A stretch of 64,000 nucleotides of DNA from Maribacter algarum (ex Lu et al. 2025) (nom. illeg.) (GTDB lineage Bacteria; Bacteroidota; Bacteroidia; Flavobacteriales; Flavobacteriaceae). Location of the stretch: contig CANMAW010000010.1 in the NCBI GenBank assembly GCA_947495915.1, positions 35,228 to 99,227 on the forward strand, read 5' to 3'. A program made the translations under genes and the position numbers. This document shows positions 8,524-16,291 of this stretch, piece after piece. Position 1 is the first letter of the stretch, and every line of letters starts with the position of its first letter. The notes beneath the pieces were generated by a model that saw nothing but the letters and a program-made list of their open reading frames with translations, searched no databases and was not told the origin of the DNA.

Positions 8524-9516
8524 ATGAAAGACGTATTAAACCGACTTATAAACCACGATATTTTGGCAAAAGAAGATGCCAAACAAATTTTAGTAAATAT
8601 TGCCAAGGGTGATTACAATACGAGCCAAATAGCAGCTTTTCTTACCGTTTATATGATGCGAAGCATAACCATAGAAGAATTAGAAGGTTTTCGCGATGCT
8701 CTGTTAGATTTATGCTTAGCTATCGATTTATTAGCATATAACCCTGTTGATTTGTGTGGCACAGGGGGTGACGGCAAAGATACTTTTAATATTTCCACCT
8801 TAGCTTCTTTTGTAACAGCTGGTGCTGGGGTTAAGGTAACTAAGCATGGCAACTATGGCGTTTCTTCGAAGTGTGGCAGCAGTAATGTTATGGAATTTTT
8901 AGGTATTAAATTTAGCAACGAGGCTGATTTTCTTGAACGATCAATTGATAAAGCGGGCATTTGTGTATTACACGCACCGCTATTTCATCCAGCAATGAAA
9001 AATGTAGCTCCGATAAGACGTGAACTAGCCGTTAAAACCTTTTTCAATATGTTGGGGCCAATGGTAAATCCGGCATTTCCAAAAAATCAAATGGTAGGTG
9101 TATTTAATTTAGAGTTGGCAAGAATGTATGGCTACTTATATCAAAACACCGACAAAAACTTTACTGTTTTACATGCCCTAGATGGTTATGATGAAATATC
9201 ACTTACCGGTGACACCAAAACAATTTCAAACACATCTGAGGGTATGATCAAACCTTCCGATTTTGGATTAAAAGCGATTCAACAATCTGAAATTGTTGGT
9301 GGCGATAGCATTGAAGAATCTGCTCAAATTTTCTTGAATGTATTACAAGGCAAAGGTACTGACGCACAAAATAATGTGGTATGTGCGAATGCTGGTGTAG
9401 CAATTGCAACTGTAGAAAAAATAACCCTTAAAGACGGATTTGAAAAAGCAAAAGAATCGCTGCACAATGGTAACGGATTACAGGCTTTACGAAAATTACA
9501 AGAACTTAGTAAATAG
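8524..9516 (+). CDS. trpD: Anthranilate phosphoribosyltransferase
   Basis: 330 residues. It transfers phosphoribose from PRPP to anthranilate. The glycine-rich PRPP-binding loop LCGTGGDGKDTFNIST (about 78-93) and the KHGNYGVSSKCGSSNVME stretch are the family signatures, and RRELAVKTFFNMLGPMVNP follows. Full length and not fused to trpG. It is separated by 3 nt from trpG and 6 nt from trpC. Confidence 0.96.
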   Translation: MKDVLNRLINHDILAKEDAKQILVNIAKGDYNTSQIAAFLTVYMMRSITIEELEGFRDALLDLCLAIDLLAYNPVDLCGTGGDGKDTFNISTLASFVTAGAGVKVTKHGNYGVSSKCGSSNVMEFLGIKFSNEADFLERSIDKAGICVLHAPLFHPAMKNVAPIRRELAVKTFFNMLGPMVNPAFPKNQMVGVFNLELARMYGYLYQNTDKNFTVLHALDGYDEISLTGDTKTISNTSEGMIKPSDFGLKAIQQSEIVGGDSIEESAQIFLNVLQGKGTDAQNNVVCANAGVAIATVEKITLKDGFEKAKESLHNGNGLQALRKLQELSK

Positions 9517-9522
9517 TATTCA

Positions 9523-10305
9523 ATGAATATTCTTGATAAAATAGTTAAGGACAAATACAAAGAAGTTGATTTAAAACAATCGATAATTCCTGCTAAACAA
9601 CTAGAAGCTTCCGTTTTATTTGAAAGAAAAACAACTTCGCTGGCCAACACGTTACGCCATAGTCAAACGGGGATTATCGCAGAACACAAAAGGAGATCTC
9701 CATCCAAAGAAACCATCAATCAAAATACCAATGTGGGGCAAGTAGCGCATGGGTATGAAAATGCTGGAGTTTCTGGCATGAGCGTGCTAACAGATATTAA
9801 ATATTTCGGTGGCTCTATTGAAGATTTGGTTCTTGCTAGAGCTTCGGTACAAATGCCGTTGTTGAGAAAAGAATTCATCATTAGTGAGTATCAAATTTTA
9901 GAAGCAAAAGCATACGGCGCTGATGTTATTTTACTGATCGCTGCTATTTTAAGTAAAGAAGAAATCAAGACCTTTTCTGAACTTGCAAAACAATTGGGGT
10001 TAGATGTTTTGCTTGAGGTGCACAATGAAGCAGAATTGCAAAAGTCGATTATGCCTAGTTTAGATATGCTTGGCGTGAACAATAGAAATTTGAAAACTTT
10101 TGAAGTCAGCCTAGAAACGAGCAAATCACTTTCGAAGTTGATTCCTGATGATTTTGTTAAAGTGTCGGAAAGCGGAATCAGTTCCATCGATGCTATTACC
10201 GATTTAAAGCAATATGGGTACCAAGGGTTCTTAATTGGAGAGAATTTCATGAAGACTGAAAACCCTGGAAAAAGTGCCAAAGAATTTATTCAAAAACTAC
10301 GCTAA
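9523..10305 (+). CDS. trpC: Indole-3-glycerol phosphate synthase
   Basis: 260 residues, a single TIM barrel. It closes the indole ring of carboxyphenylamino-deoxyribulose phosphate with loss of CO2 and water. Visible strands and catalytic residues: GIIAEHKRRSPSK (Glu and Lys), PLLRKEFIISEYQ, ADVILLIAAIL, LLEVHNEAEL, GVNNRNLKTF and VSESGISS. It is not fused to trpF, unlike in E. coli. It lies 2 nt ahead of the trpF start. Confidence 0.96.
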   Translation: MNILDKIVKDKYKEVDLKQSIIPAKQLEASVLFERKTTSLANTLRHSQTGIIAEHKRRSPSKETINQNTNVGQVAHGYENAGVSGMSVLTDIKYFGGSIEDLVLARASVQMPLLRKEFIISEYQILEAKAYGADVILLIAAILSKEEIKTFSELAKQLGLDVLLEVHNEAELQKSIMPSLDMLGVNNRNLKTFEVSLETSKSLSKLIPDDFVKVSESGISSIDAITDLKQYGYQGFLIGENFMKTENPGKSAKEFIQKLR

Positions 10306-10307
10306 CA

Positions 10308-10985
10308 GTGGACTATTATTATTCAAATAAGGATAAAAACGCAACGGCTAAGACGACTAACAAGTTGCGATTAAAGGTCTGTGGAATGAATGCCAACACC
10401 TCAGAGGTGGCAGCATTAAAGCCCGATTATTTAGGGTTTATCTTTTGGGAACCATCAAAAAGATATTTTAATGGTGATCTACCGTCAATTCCGCATGGCA
10501 TTAAAAAGGTTGGAGTGTTTGTTGATGCTACGGTAGAAGATATCATTGACAAGGTTGAAAAATATCAACTCTTATTGGTGCAACTACATGGCAACGAATC
10601 TCCTAATTTTTGTGAAATGCTACGCAAAAAAATACCTCAAATAGAAATCATCAAAGTTTTTTCATTAAAAGATGAATTTGACTTTACGGCCTTAAAAGCC
10701 TTTGAAGAGGTTTGTGACTATTATCTATTTGATACCAAGGGAAAATTACCCGGAGGAAATGGGTATGTTTTTAATTGGAAAGTACTCAGCAAATACCCTT
10801 CTACCAAACCTTTTTTTCTTAGCGGAGGAATTGGATTGAATGAAACAGAAGCCATTGAAGAATTTATGAGTCGACCGGAAGCACAGTACTGTTACGCTAT
10901 TGATGTGAATAGTAAATTCGAAATTGAACCTGGCTTGAAAGACATTGAAAAATTAGAAAAGTTTAAAGACATATTAGGGAAATAG
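10308..10985 (+). CDS. trpF: Phosphoribosylanthranilate isomerase
   Basis: 225 residues from a GTG start at 10308. It performs the Amadori rearrangement between the trpD and trpC steps. TIM-barrel motifs are clear: LKVCGM (catalytic Cys), LGFIFWEPSKR, VGVFVDA, LVQLHGNE, LFDTKGKLPGGNG, FFLSGGIGLNE and AIDVNSKFE (catalytic Asp). The family normally starts a residue or two before KVCGM, so about 20 extra N-terminal residues are unusual. No ATG lies between the trpC stop and the conserved part; the alternatives are this GTG or an in-frame TTG at about 10364. The start is therefore uncertain. Confidence 0.93.
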   Translation: MDYYYSNKDKNATAKTTNKLRLKVCGMNANTSEVAALKPDYLGFIFWEPSKRYFNGDLPSIPHGIKKVGVFVDATVEDIIDKVEKYQLLLVQLHGNESPNFCEMLRKKIPQIEIIKVFSLKDEFDFTALKAFEEVCDYYLFDTKGKLPGGNGYVFNWKVLSKYPSTKPFFLSGGIGLNETEAIEEFMSRPEAQYCYAIDVNSKFEIEPGLKDIEKLEKFKDILGK

Positions 10986-11013
10986 CACTGCGGTTCGCAG
11001 CGATTATTTACAA

Positions 11014-11030
11014 AATTTGGAAACCGAATT
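11014..11030 (+). other. Stem-loop immediately upstream of trpB
   Basis: AATTTGG (11014-11020), loop AAA, CCGAATT (11024-11030): a 7-bp stem with one G-U pair, ending 3 nt before the trpB ATG. A smaller stem, CTGCG-GTT-CGCAG, lies at 10988-11000. They fill the only sizeable gap (48 bp) in the operon and may influence trpB translation or mRNA processing. Confidence 0.4.
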
Positions 11031-11033
11031 ATT

Positions 11034-12218
11034 ATGAAATATCACGTAAACGAAAAAGGATACTATGGAGAATTTGGTGGAGCATTCATTCCTGAAATGC
11101 TTTATCCTAATGTAGAAGAATTACGTCAAAAGTATTTAGAAATTATGTATGAAGATTCTTTTCAAAAAGAATTTCATCAATTACTTAAAGACTATGTTGG
11201 CCGACCATCACCTTTGTATTTTGCAAAACGCCTATCAGAAAAACATGGTTGTAAAATTTATCTCAAAAGAGAAGATTTAAATCATACCGGGGCGCACAAA
11301 GTAAATAATACCATCGGTCAAATTTTAATGGCCAAAAAATTAGGCAAAACCCGAATTATTGCAGAAACTGGCGCTGGCCAACATGGCGTTGCTACCGCAA
11401 CAGTTTGTGCTTTAATGGGCATGGAGTGTATCGTATATATGGGCGAGATTGACATTGCACGTCAAGCACCCAATGTTGCGCGTATGAAAATGCTAGGTGC
11501 AACGGTTCGCCCAGCGTTATCAGGCAGCCGTACACTGAAAGATGCAACTAACGAAGCCATTCGTGATTGGATTAACAACCCCGTTGACACGCATTATATT
11601 ATCGGCTCTGCAATTGGACCACACCCCTACCCTGATATGGTTACACGATTTCAATCCATCATTTCTGAAGAAATTAAATGGCAACTAAAAGAGAAAGAAG
11701 GTCGTGAAAATCCTGATTATGTTGTTGCTTGTATTGGTGGAGGGAGTAATGCCGCTGGTACCTATTACCATTTTTTAGATGAAAAAGAGGTAGGCATTAT
11801 TGCAGTTGAAGCAGCTGGAAAAGGAGTAGATTCTGGCGAAAGTGCTGCAACATCTGCCTTGGGTAAAATAGGAATCATTCATGGCTGCAAAACCATGTTA
11901 ATGCAAACCCCAGACGGACAAATTACGGAACCCTATTCTATTTCCGCCGGTCTTGATTACCCCGGTGTAGGGCCGATGCATTCGCATTTGTATCAGACAG
12001 CGCGAGCTGAGTTTTATTCCGCTACTGATGATGAAGCTATGACAGCAGGTTTAGAACTTTCACAACTAGAAGGCATTATTCCTGCAATTGAATCGGGACA
12101 TGCATTTGCAATTTTTCAACACAAAACCTTCAAACCTGATGACGTGGTAGTTATGAGTTTATCAGGTCGAGGAGATAAAGATTTAAATACTTACATAGAT
12201 TACTTTAAGCTAGCATAA
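11034..12218 (+). CDS. trpB: Tryptophan synthase beta chain
   Basis: 394 residues, PLP-dependent. It condenses indole, channelled from TrpA, with serine. The Schiff-base lysine is Lys89 in [11 protein letters not shown], and the phosphate-binding loop [12 protein letters not shown] lies about residues 232-243. [13 protein letters not shown] and the C-terminal [13 protein letters not shown] are also canonical. This is the standard TrpB1 type that pairs with TrpA. The stop overlaps the trpA start by one base (TAATG), giving translational coupling for an equimolar complex. Confidence 0.97.
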   Translation: MKYHVNEKGYYGEFGGAFIPEMLYPNVEELRQKYLEIMYEDSFQKEFHQLLKDYVGRPSPLYFAKRLSEKHGCKIYLKREDLNHTGAHKVNNTIGQILMAKKLGKTRIIAETGAGQHGVATATVCALMGMECIVYMGEIDIARQAPNVARMKMLGATVRPALSGSRTLKDATNEAIRDWINNPVDTHYIIGSAIGPHPYPDMVTRFQSIISEEIKWQLKEKEGRENPDYVVACIGGGSNAAGTYYHFLDEKEVGIIAVEAAGKGVDSGESAATSALGKIGIIHGCKTMLMQTPDGQITEPYSISAGLDYPGVGPMHSHLYQTARAEFYSATDDEAMTAGLELSQLEGIIPAIESGHAFAIFQHKTFKPDDVVVMSLSGRGDKDLNTYIDYFKLA

Positions 12219-12982
12219 TGACAAATAGGATTAACGACAAAATGCAGGAGAACAAAAAACTCCTTTCTATATATTTCACTGCGGGTTATCCGAGTATTAA
12301 TGATACAGTTCAAATTATACAAGATTTAGAGAACAGTGGTGTTGATATGATCGAAATTGGCCTACCTTTTAGTGATCCATTAGCCGATGGACCTACTATT
12401 CAAGAAAGCTCAACAGCAGCACTTAAAAATGGTATGACCACAGAAACACTTTTCGAACAATTGAAAGATATTCGCAAATCGGTAACTATTCCACTCATTA
12501 TTATGGGGTATTTCAATCCTGTTTTACAATATGGTGTTGAAGCTTTTTGTAAAAAATGTGAAGAAATCGGAATTGATGGGCTCATTTTACCTGATCTTCC
12601 TTTAGATGTTTACGAAGCAGAATACAAATCTATCTTTAAAAAAAATGGTCTTATCAATGTGTTTTTGATTACGCCACAAACAAGCGATGAACGCATTCAA
12701 CAAATCGACGAGGCTTCTGACGGATTCATCTATATGGTTAGCTCAGCAAGCGTAACAGGTTCAAAAGAGGGTTTTGGCAACGAGCAAACAGCTTATTTTG
12801 AACGTATTGCGGCAATGAATTTGAAAAATCCACAAGTAGTTGGTTTTGGAATTAAAGATTCTGAAACCTTTCAAACAGCAACAAAAAACGCTAAAGGAGC
12901 CATTATTGGATCGGCTTTCATTAAACACTTAACCAAAGAAGGTGTTAATGCAATACCTGAGTTCATACAAACAATTTATTGA
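12218..12982 (+). CDS. trpA: Tryptophan synthase alpha chain
   Basis: 254 residues, TIM barrel. It cleaves indole-3-glycerol phosphate to indole and glyceraldehyde 3-phosphate. Catalytic residues are in MIEIGLPFSDPLADGPTIQ (Glu in IEIG, Asp in PLADG), with YFTAGYPS at the N-terminus and YMVSSASVTGSKEGF and VVGFGIKDSE as the phosphate-binding strands. Last gene of the trp operon. No strong terminator is visible in the 46 nt before the next gene, so some read-through into the peptidase gene is possible. Confidence 0.96.
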   Translation: MTNRINDKMQENKKLLSIYFTAGYPSINDTVQIIQDLENSGVDMIEIGLPFSDPLADGPTIQESSTAALKNGMTTETLFEQLKDIRKSVTIPLIIMGYFNPVLQYGVEAFCKKCEEIGIDGLILPDLPLDVYEAEYKSIFKKNGLINVFLITPQTSDERIQQIDEASDGFIYMVSSASVTGSKEGFGNEQTAYFERIAAMNLKNPQVVGFGIKDSETFQTATKNAKGAIIGSAFIKHLTKEGVNAIPEFIQTIY

Positions 12983-13028
12983 GTTGAATAATGCGTATTT
13001 TTAAACTATAAAAATAGATCTCTACTAA

Positions 13029-14525
13029 ATGAAAAAGTTTTTCTTTTTAATTTCCATAATATCAATATTTAACGCGAATTCACAAGAACCTGCACAATTA
13101 AAACGCCAGGTTCGCCAGGCTATCAATGACATTCGCAATTTTGTTAAAATACCTAATGATGCTTTAGAACATGCAGATATTAATAGAAATCTTTTTTGGG
13201 TAGAAAAGAACTTTAACGCTAGAGGGTTCAATTCATCAATACTTCCTACCGAAGGAGAATCATTATTTTTCGCTTCTCTTCCAATGGAAGACAGTAAACC
13301 AACGATTCTTTTTTACATGCACCTAGACGGCCAATCAGTAGATCCTTCCAAATGGAATCAACCTAATCCTTATGAAGTTGTACTTAAATCTCCTGATGGC
13401 GATGGTTGGAAAGATCAAGTTTTTGATGATTTAAATGATGATATGGATTATAACTGGCGACTTTTCGGTAGATCAACATCTGACGACAAAGGCCCCATTG
13501 TGATGCTCTTAAATGCTATTGATCTATTACAAGAAAATGGTCAAGAAATTCCATTTAACGTCAAAGTTATATTAGATACAGAAGAAGAGAAAAGTAGCAA
13601 ACCATTACCTAAAGCGGTGCAACAATATCGAGAATTATTAGAAGCCGATTTTTTAGTGATTAATGACGGGCCCGTGCATGTTTCGGGTAAACCGACCATA
13701 GTATATGGATGCAGAGGTATTACCACGCTTTCGTTAACAACACATGGACCCATTAAACCTCAACACAGTGGTCATTATGGCAATTATGCACCAAACCCTG
13801 GCTTTCAATTGGCAGATCTTTTATCAAGTATGAAAGATGCTAATGGTCGTGTACTAATTGATGGTTATTATGATGGAATTTCACTTGATGAAAGCATTAT
13901 AAATGTTCTACAAAGCGTACCTGATGACGCAGCAACCATCAATGCAAATCTTGCTATTAAAACCCCTGAAAAAGTAGGCGACTTTTATCAGGCATCATTA
14001 CAATACCCATCATTAAACATTAGAGGATTGGGATCTGGTTGGATTGGTGCAAAAGCAAGAACCATAGTTCCTGAATCTGCTACAGCCGAACTTGACCTTC
14101 GTTTGGTACCAGAAAGTGATGGAACTCGTTTAAAATCTTTGGTCAAAAAACATATTGAAAAGCAAGGATTTCATATCGTTGACAGTATACCTACGCGTAA
14201 AGAGCGAATGACTTATGACAAAATCATTACCATTAAAGAAGGATCGGTAACCGATGCTTTTCGAACTGATTTCACCAATAAATACGGTGAATTCATTGTA
14301 AGCACTTTGAAAACTACATTTGGTGATGATGTGGTTCAAATTCGAATTATGGGTGGTACGGTACCAATTGCTCCTTTTATAAATGAGCTTAAGATTCCAG
14401 CATTTGTTGTACCCATGGTCAACCCTGATAACAACCAGCATAGCCCCAATGAAAATTTAAAAATTGCCCAAATCGCCTATGGAATACAAGTCTTCTATGG
14501 AATTTTAAGTACAAAAATGCAATAA
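13029..14525 (+). CDS. Secreted M20 family metallopeptidase
   Basis: 498 residues with a signal peptide (about 1-19). Di-zinc M20 motifs are visible: FYMHLDGQSVDP (HxD metal ligand), GRSTSDDKGPI (bridging Asp) and LDTEEEKSS (catalytic Glu-Glu). An insertion (dimerisation) domain runs from about 230 to 370 and the final zinc ligand is in NNQHSPNEN near the end. Such enzymes are amino- or carboxypeptidases or dipeptidases; export suggests breakdown of external peptides. Substrate unknown. It follows trpA by 46 nt on the same strand. Confidence 0.87.
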   Translation: MKKFFFLISIISIFNANSQEPAQLKRQVRQAINDIRNFVKIPNDALEHADINRNLFWVEKNFNARGFNSSILPTEGESLFFASLPMEDSKPTILFYMHLDGQSVDPSKWNQPNPYEVVLKSPDGDGWKDQVFDDLNDDMDYNWRLFGRSTSDDKGPIVMLLNAIDLLQENGQEIPFNVKVILDTEEEKSSKPLPKAVQQYRELLEADFLVINDGPVHVSGKPTIVYGCRGITTLSLTTHGPIKPQHSGHYGNYAPNPGFQLADLLSSMKDANGRVLIDGYYDGISLDESIINVLQSVPDDAATINANLAIKTPEKVGDFYQASLQYPSLNIRGLGSGWIGAKARTIVPESATAELDLRLVPESDGTRLKSLVKKHIEKQGFHIVDSIPTRKERMTYDKIITIKEGSVTDAFRTDFTNKYGEFIVSTLKTTFGDDVVQIRIMGGTVPIAPFINELKIPAFVVPMVNPDNNQHSPNENLKIAQIAYGIQVFYGILSTKMQ

Positions 14526-14562
14526 CAGTACGAATGCCTTACATCTCACGTTTAAACAGTAT

Positions 14563-15525
14563 ATGAAACATTGTTTAGCTTTTTTACTGTTGTTTTTCGC
14601 ATTACCTGTATGTGGTCAAAATTTCACAATCTTAGATAGTTTAAATCAGGAGATTATACCGTACGCCACTATTTCTTTTGGTAATGGTTTAGGGAATTTT
14701 GCCGACGAAGATGGTCAATTTACATTTTCACAAGAAAAATATAGCGACGTAGATACCCTTTTCATATCAGCTATGGGGTATGCCGAAAAAAGGGTATTAA
14801 CAAATGCCATACCAACACAAATTCAACTTAAACCTGAAGTTTCTCAATTGAATGAGGTCGTAGTTTCCGCTCGGTTAAATGGTAAGTATAAAATTCGAAA
14901 ACAGAAATCTATTTCTCATTCAGATATTTTTTCTTGTTGGCTTCCTACGGTAGAAAGTGAAGTCGCAGTCTTGTTTGAACGCCATGAAAACAAAACCACA
15001 CAAATATCAAGTTTACTAATTCCAATAAACGCCGAAGCCAAGTACAAAAAGAAAGGTAAAGGAAACAGTGCAACTATCTTCCGAATTAATTTTTATAAAA
15101 ACAATAATGGTTTGCCCGGAGAATCAGCTGGATATGAAAATATTGTTTTTTCAATTCATGATAATGAAGACAAAGTTTTTGAATTAGATATTTCAAAAAA
15201 GTCTATTTACATCTTCGAAAAAGGCTTGTTCGTTTCTCTACAGGTATTGGGTTATGAAAACTCAAAAGGTAGATTAGCTCAAACCAAACAATATAGAGAA
15301 GTAAAAACGGCTAGAGGAGTTCAAAAAATATCAACATCTTTTCGTCCGCTACTCCCCTTTACAAATAGTCTTGCTAATAAAAACACCTATGTTCGTCGCA
15401 TCTTTTTAAACAATAAAAAATGGCAGATTTTTGACAAATCTTACAATGCAAAGTCTAAACTAATTCAAACTGGGCATCGAAATTATGGTATGGGTGCAAC
15501 CTTTAAAGTATATGACGATAAATAA
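14563..15525 (+). CDS. Secreted protein with carboxypeptidase-regulatory-like domain
   Basis: 320 residues. A signal peptide (about 1-18, ending VCG) is followed by a carboxypeptidase-regulatory-like beta-sandwich (about 20-100: FTILDSLNQEIIPYATISFG, GNFADEDGQFTF, DTLFISAMGYAEK). The remaining 220 residues (basic, beta-rich) match nothing I recognise. This N-terminal domain in Bacteroidota is usually joined to TonB-dependent receptors, but no plug or barrel follows. It lies 37 nt after the M20 peptidase and probably shares its transcript, and it converges with the plug-domain gene (4-nt gap). Function unknown; outer-envelope location is inferred. Confidence 0.75.
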   Translation: MKHCLAFLLLFFALPVCGQNFTILDSLNQEIIPYATISFGNGLGNFADEDGQFTFSQEKYSDVDTLFISAMGYAEKRVLTNAIPTQIQLKPEVSQLNEVVVSARLNGKYKIRKQKSISHSDIFSCWLPTVESEVAVLFERHENKTTQISSLLIPINAEAKYKKKGKGNSATIFRINFYKNNNGLPGESAGYENIVFSIHDNEDKVFELDISKKSIYIFEKGLFVSLQVLGYENSKGRLAQTKQYREVKTARGVQKISTSFRPLLPFTNSLANKNTYVRRIFLNNKKWQIFDKSYNAKSKLIQTGHRNYGMGATFKVYDDK

Positions 15526-15529
15526 GGTG

Positions 15530-16213
15530 TTACTTTAGCTTAATTTCAATTACACCATTCGCCCCTCGAAGACCATAAAAAGAGGCATCACTTCCTTTTA
15601 CAACTTTAATTGATTTGACTTCACTAGGTGGTATTCCTGATAGATCATTTACCTGAGAACCATTCACTAAGATTAAAGCTTGTCCATCACCGTTATAAGA
15701 ATTGACTCCCCCACGAATAACCACACGGTTGCCTCTAACCTGCACACCTGCTAATCGACCAGCAATTAGTTCTAGAACACTCTTATAACCTGCAAAGCCT
15801 TCAGTATCGTTTTCAAAATTTATTTCACCAGAAACTTTCTTTGGTTTGTCTGGCGATTTGAAACCCATTAATCGAAGATCGGTTTCCGTAATTCTATCAT
15901 CACTCTTACTCGGAAATGAAAAATTCAGTTCTTCTTGACCATCAAAGTTCAGACTATAAATGCCATAATCAGGAGCATAAGCTGCTATCGCAGCCACCTC
16001 ATGACCTACTTTTAACTTATAGAAACCTTTTTTATTACTCTTGGTTCTGGTTTTTATAGAATCAACATAAAAGACTACACCTTTTATAGGGGTGTTATTT
16101 TCGTCAGTTATAAAACCTGTAATTTGATTGACCCGCGATGATTTTTGTTGCGCTTGAACGATACTAGTAGCTAGTACACATAGTAATATCAGCGTTGTAA
16201 GTATTGATTTCAT
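15530..16213 (-). CDS. Stand-alone TonB-receptor plug-domain protein
   Basis: 227 residues. A signal peptide (about 1-21) is followed by a carboxypeptidase-regulatory-like domain (QITGFITDENNTPIKGVVFY onwards, about 29-100) and then a TonB plug domain: LELIAGRLAGVQVRGNRVV, GQALILVNGSQVNDLSGIPP and the terminal IKVVKGSDASFYGLRGANG. The frame ends at that point with no outer-membrane barrel, which normally follows for 500 or more residues. The end is clean, with a stop just before the neighbouring convergent gene, so there is no sign of a frameshifted barrel. Small secreted plug proteins of this type occur in flavobacteria; a role as periplasmic partner of other TonB systems is inference. Confidence 0.8.
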   Translation of the reverse strand: MKSILTTLILLCVLATSIVQAQQKSSRVNQITGFITDENNTPIKGVVFYVDSIKTRTKSNKKGFYKLKVGHEVAAIAAYAPDYGIYSLNFDGQEELNFSFPSKSDDRITETDLRLMGFKSPDKPKKVSGEINFENDTEGFAGYKSVLELIAGRLAGVQVRGNRVVIRGGVNSYNGDGQALILVNGSQVNDLSGIPPSEVKSIKVVKGSDASFYGLRGANGVIEIKLK

Positions 16214-16291
16214 GATTGATGTTTTATGTTTACTTATAAATATAGCAAATTCAAATCAACAATCATGAAATCAAACACTTACCCTAAAATC

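Noticed and set aside
14563..16213. Broken TonB-dependent receptor split over two genes
   Set aside because: The two genes are on opposite strands, each has its own signal peptide and neither contains barrel sequence, so they are separate proteins rather than fragments.
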